Notes under the pieces: generated by a model
The model's input: only the letters and a program-made list of their open reading frames with translations
The model's database searches: none
Told to the model about the DNA's origin: nothing
Assembly: GCA_900547315.1 (NCBI GenBank)
Contig: URGI01000044.1
Span: 1-15,720, forward strand
DNA from: an uncultured Eubacteriales bacterium
GTDB lineage: Bacteria; Bacillota; Clostridia; Oscillospirales; Oscillospiraceae
Reading direction: 5' to 3'
DNA length: 15,720 nucleotides
Part shown: positions 14,705 to 15,720 of the stretch, piece by piece
Numbering within the stretch: the first letter of the stretch is position 1
Layout of the letters: every line of letters begins with the position of its first letter
Position numbers and translations under genes: made by a program

Positions 14705-15396
14705 GTGATTGAGGAGACTACGGTAGAGAGTTATACTCCTGCCGCGGTGATTCTTCCTTATGAGGTAACAGGAGAATACTATGTGGAGGAGCGCTGGGCG
14801 AGCTTGACGCTAAGCCGGTATACTCCTTTTTTAAGCGCTTTTTTGATATAGTGCTTTCGCTTTTCGCACTTATCGTGCTGCTTATCCCGATGCTTATCAT
14901 AGCGGTCATTGTAAAGCTGACCTCGCCAGGAAGCGTCCTGTATAAGCAGGAGCGGCTCGGCAAGGACGGCGTGAGCTTTGAGATAATAAAGTTCCGTTCG
15001 ATGTACGCCGACGCTGAGAATAACGGCGCGAAGTGGTCCGACGGCGAGAACGACGAGCGGATAACCCCGTTCGGCAAGTTCCTGCAGCGTACCAGAATGG
15101 ACGAGCTGCCTCAGTTCGCGCAGATACTGACCGGTAAGATGAGCCTTGTCGGCCCGCGACCGGAGCGCGAATGCTTCTACGAAAAGTTCGAGACCTACAT
15201 ACACGGCTTCAGCGAGCGTCTGAAGGTCAAGCCGGGACTCACAGGGCTGGCGCAGGTCCCCGGCGGTTACGATCTGCGGCCGGAGGAGAAGGTAGTGTAC
15301 GATATCGAGTACATAAAGAAGCGCTCGCTTTGGCTCGACCTGAAATGCATACTGCTCACAGTGCGCATAATCTTTTCTCATAATGGAGCAAGATAA
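14705..15396 (+). CDS. Undecaprenyl-phosphate sugar transferase, split by a one-base frameshift
   Basis: The product is a bacterial sugar transferase (PF02397 type) that loads the first sugar phosphate onto the lipid carrier for polysaccharide synthesis. From 14800 the frame gives KPVYSFFKRFFDIV, one membrane helix, LTSPGSVLYKQERLGKDG, IIKFRSM, RTRMDELPQF, SLVGPRPERE and KPGLTGLAQV, all family hallmarks. No ATG, GTG or TTG exists in this frame between the stop at 14761 and a GTG at 14851, which would begin inside the membrane helix. The missing N-terminus is in the next frame, from GTG 14705 through VILPYEVTGEYYVEERWA to 14800. Joined, the two make 230 residues, a normal length. The exact start is unsure: AAGGGAG at 14683-14689 is rather far from GTG 14705. 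It is a single-gene unit with no other polysaccharide genes nearby. Confidence 0.85.
14795..14805 (+). other. Frame break in the sugar transferase gene
   Basis: Upstream codons end TGG GCG in one frame; downstream codons begin GAG CTT GAC in the frame one base back, so one base is missing near 14798-14800. No slippery heptamer or following stem is present, so programmed frameshifting is unlikely. A true mutation or a sequencing/assembly error are the two explanations. Confidence 0.75.
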
Positions 15397-15430
15397 ATGA
15401 CGGACAGCACCATCCGGTGTGTCATATAAT

Positions 15431-15463
15431 AAAACCTGAACTTAGAGTTCAGGTTTTATTTTT
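15431..15463 (+). terminator. Intrinsic terminator after the sugar transferase gene
   Basis: A perfect 11-base stem AAAACCTGAAC / GTTCAGGTTTT with a five-base loop is followed by ATTTTT. A smaller bulged hairpin (15403-15423) precedes it, directly after the stop codon. Confidence 0.88.
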
Positions 15464-15511
15464 GGGTGAATTATACTATCAAGTGCAACAGTAAAAAAAG
15501 AAAAGAAGTTC

Positions 15512-15572
15512 ATACGAATCTCTGGTAGAATGTAATTACCACAAAAACAAAAAACCAAAAGGAGATCCGTAT
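15512..15572 (+). repeat. Inverted repeats able to hide the transposase ribosome site
   Basis: ATACGAATCTC (15512-15522) pairs with GAGATCCGTAT (15562-15572) with one mismatch, and a nested TGGTA / TACCA pair (15523-15527 with 15537-15541) lies inside. The right outer arm contains the GGAGAT ribosome site and the expected start position. Only a transcript entering from outside would contain both arms, so the structure could block translation from read-through RNA, as known for other insertion sequences. Confidence 0.45.
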
Positions 15573-15574
15573 AT

Positions 15575-15720
15575 AGCCGTAAAGAAGCCGGACACTGGGA
15601 AGCGGACACGGTAGTAAGCGGTCAGGGAAAAAGCAAGGCTTGCTTTGCAACCTTGGCAGAGCGCAAGACACGGTTTTATATAGCGGTCAAAATGCCCGAC
15701 CGAAGAGCCGAGACCATGGA
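15575..15720 (+). pseudogene. IS30-family transposase fragment (catalytic domain start)
   Basis: From 15575 the frame reads SRKEAGHWEADTVV, then ATLAERKTRFYIAVK and PDRRAETM, the beginning of the IS30 DDE domain, with the first catalytic Asp in GHWEADTV. The frame is open back to a stop at 15533 but contains no ATG, and the N-terminal DNA-binding domain (well over 100 residues in the family) is absent. The ribosome site of the original gene lies only about ten bases upstream, showing an internal deletion rather than a partial insertion. The gene continues past the window end. Confidence 0.8.

Larger units (their letters stand above)
15470..15720 (+). mobile_element. IS30-family element, left end with internal deletion, runs off the window
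   Basis: An AT-rich stretch with the non-coding left-end character of an insertion sequence leads to a ribosome site AAAAGGAGAT at about 15557-15566. It is then joined at about 15572-15575 to the catalytic part of an IS30-type transposase. The exact left boundary is not determined; I place it just after the sugar transferase terminator. No target duplication can be judged because the right end is outside the window. The transposase helix-turn-helix region is missing, so this copy cannot move by itself unless it has been misassembled. Confidence 0.7.

Noticed and set aside
14790..14810. Programmed -1 frameshift in the sugar transferase gene
   Set aside because: There is no X XXY YYZ heptamer and no stable downstream stem; family members are not known to use recoding.

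Overview
The window looks like a chromosomal segment of a Gram-positive Clostridia-type bacterium, probably a GC-rich gut lineage near Oscillospirales. The evidence is the hprK-murB-rapZ-whiA-dnaE order, a four-cysteine L28 protein, AGGAGG-type ribosome binding sites, sigma-A-like promoters, and heavy use of G/C third positions. The taxonomic call is an inference from gene content and order.

Layout. (1) Positions 1-943, minus strand: xpt (xanthine salvage) and rpmB (ribosomal protein L28), separated by a clear rpmB terminator; an odd-length perfect palindrome lies just after xpt. (2) Positions 1174-8418, plus strand: a tight five-gene operon hprK, murB, rapZ, whiA, dnaE, joining carbon-catabolite control, peptidoglycan precursor synthesis, a P-loop regulator, a division regulator and the replicative polymerase. 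The yvcK/glmR gene often found between rapZ and whiA is absent. (3) Positions 8472-11344: an MgtC/SapB-family membrane protein gene preceded by an unrecognised 62-residue ORF that overlaps it by ATGA, flanked by two LysR-type regulators that are clearly paralogous in their ligand-binding domains. One is divergent, sharing an overlapping promoter region; the other is the third gene of the mgtC operon. This self-contained regulatory cassette is the most unusual part of the window. (4) Positions 11380-13563, minus strand: nth (endonuclease III) followed by an M32 metallocarboxypeptidase. (5) Positions 13655-14353, minus strand: a membrane-anchored surface protein with a Pro-Thr repeat stalk and a beta-rich outer domain. 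(6) Positions 14354-15463, plus strand: a 350-base intergenic region with two outward promoters, then an undecaprenyl-phosphate sugar transferase gene whose first 32 codons lie in a different frame from the rest (a one-base lesion near 14798). (7) Positions about 15470 to the end: the left end of an IS30-family element with an internal deletion, so that the transposase start region is joined directly to its catalytic domain.

Transcription units are well insulated. Strong hairpins separate dnaE from lysR-A (8432-8468), lysR-B from the M32 gene (11345-11376), and the surface-protein gene from nth (13617-13647), and one follows the sugar transferase (15431-15463). No tRNA, rRNA, CRISPR array or riboswitch was recognised.
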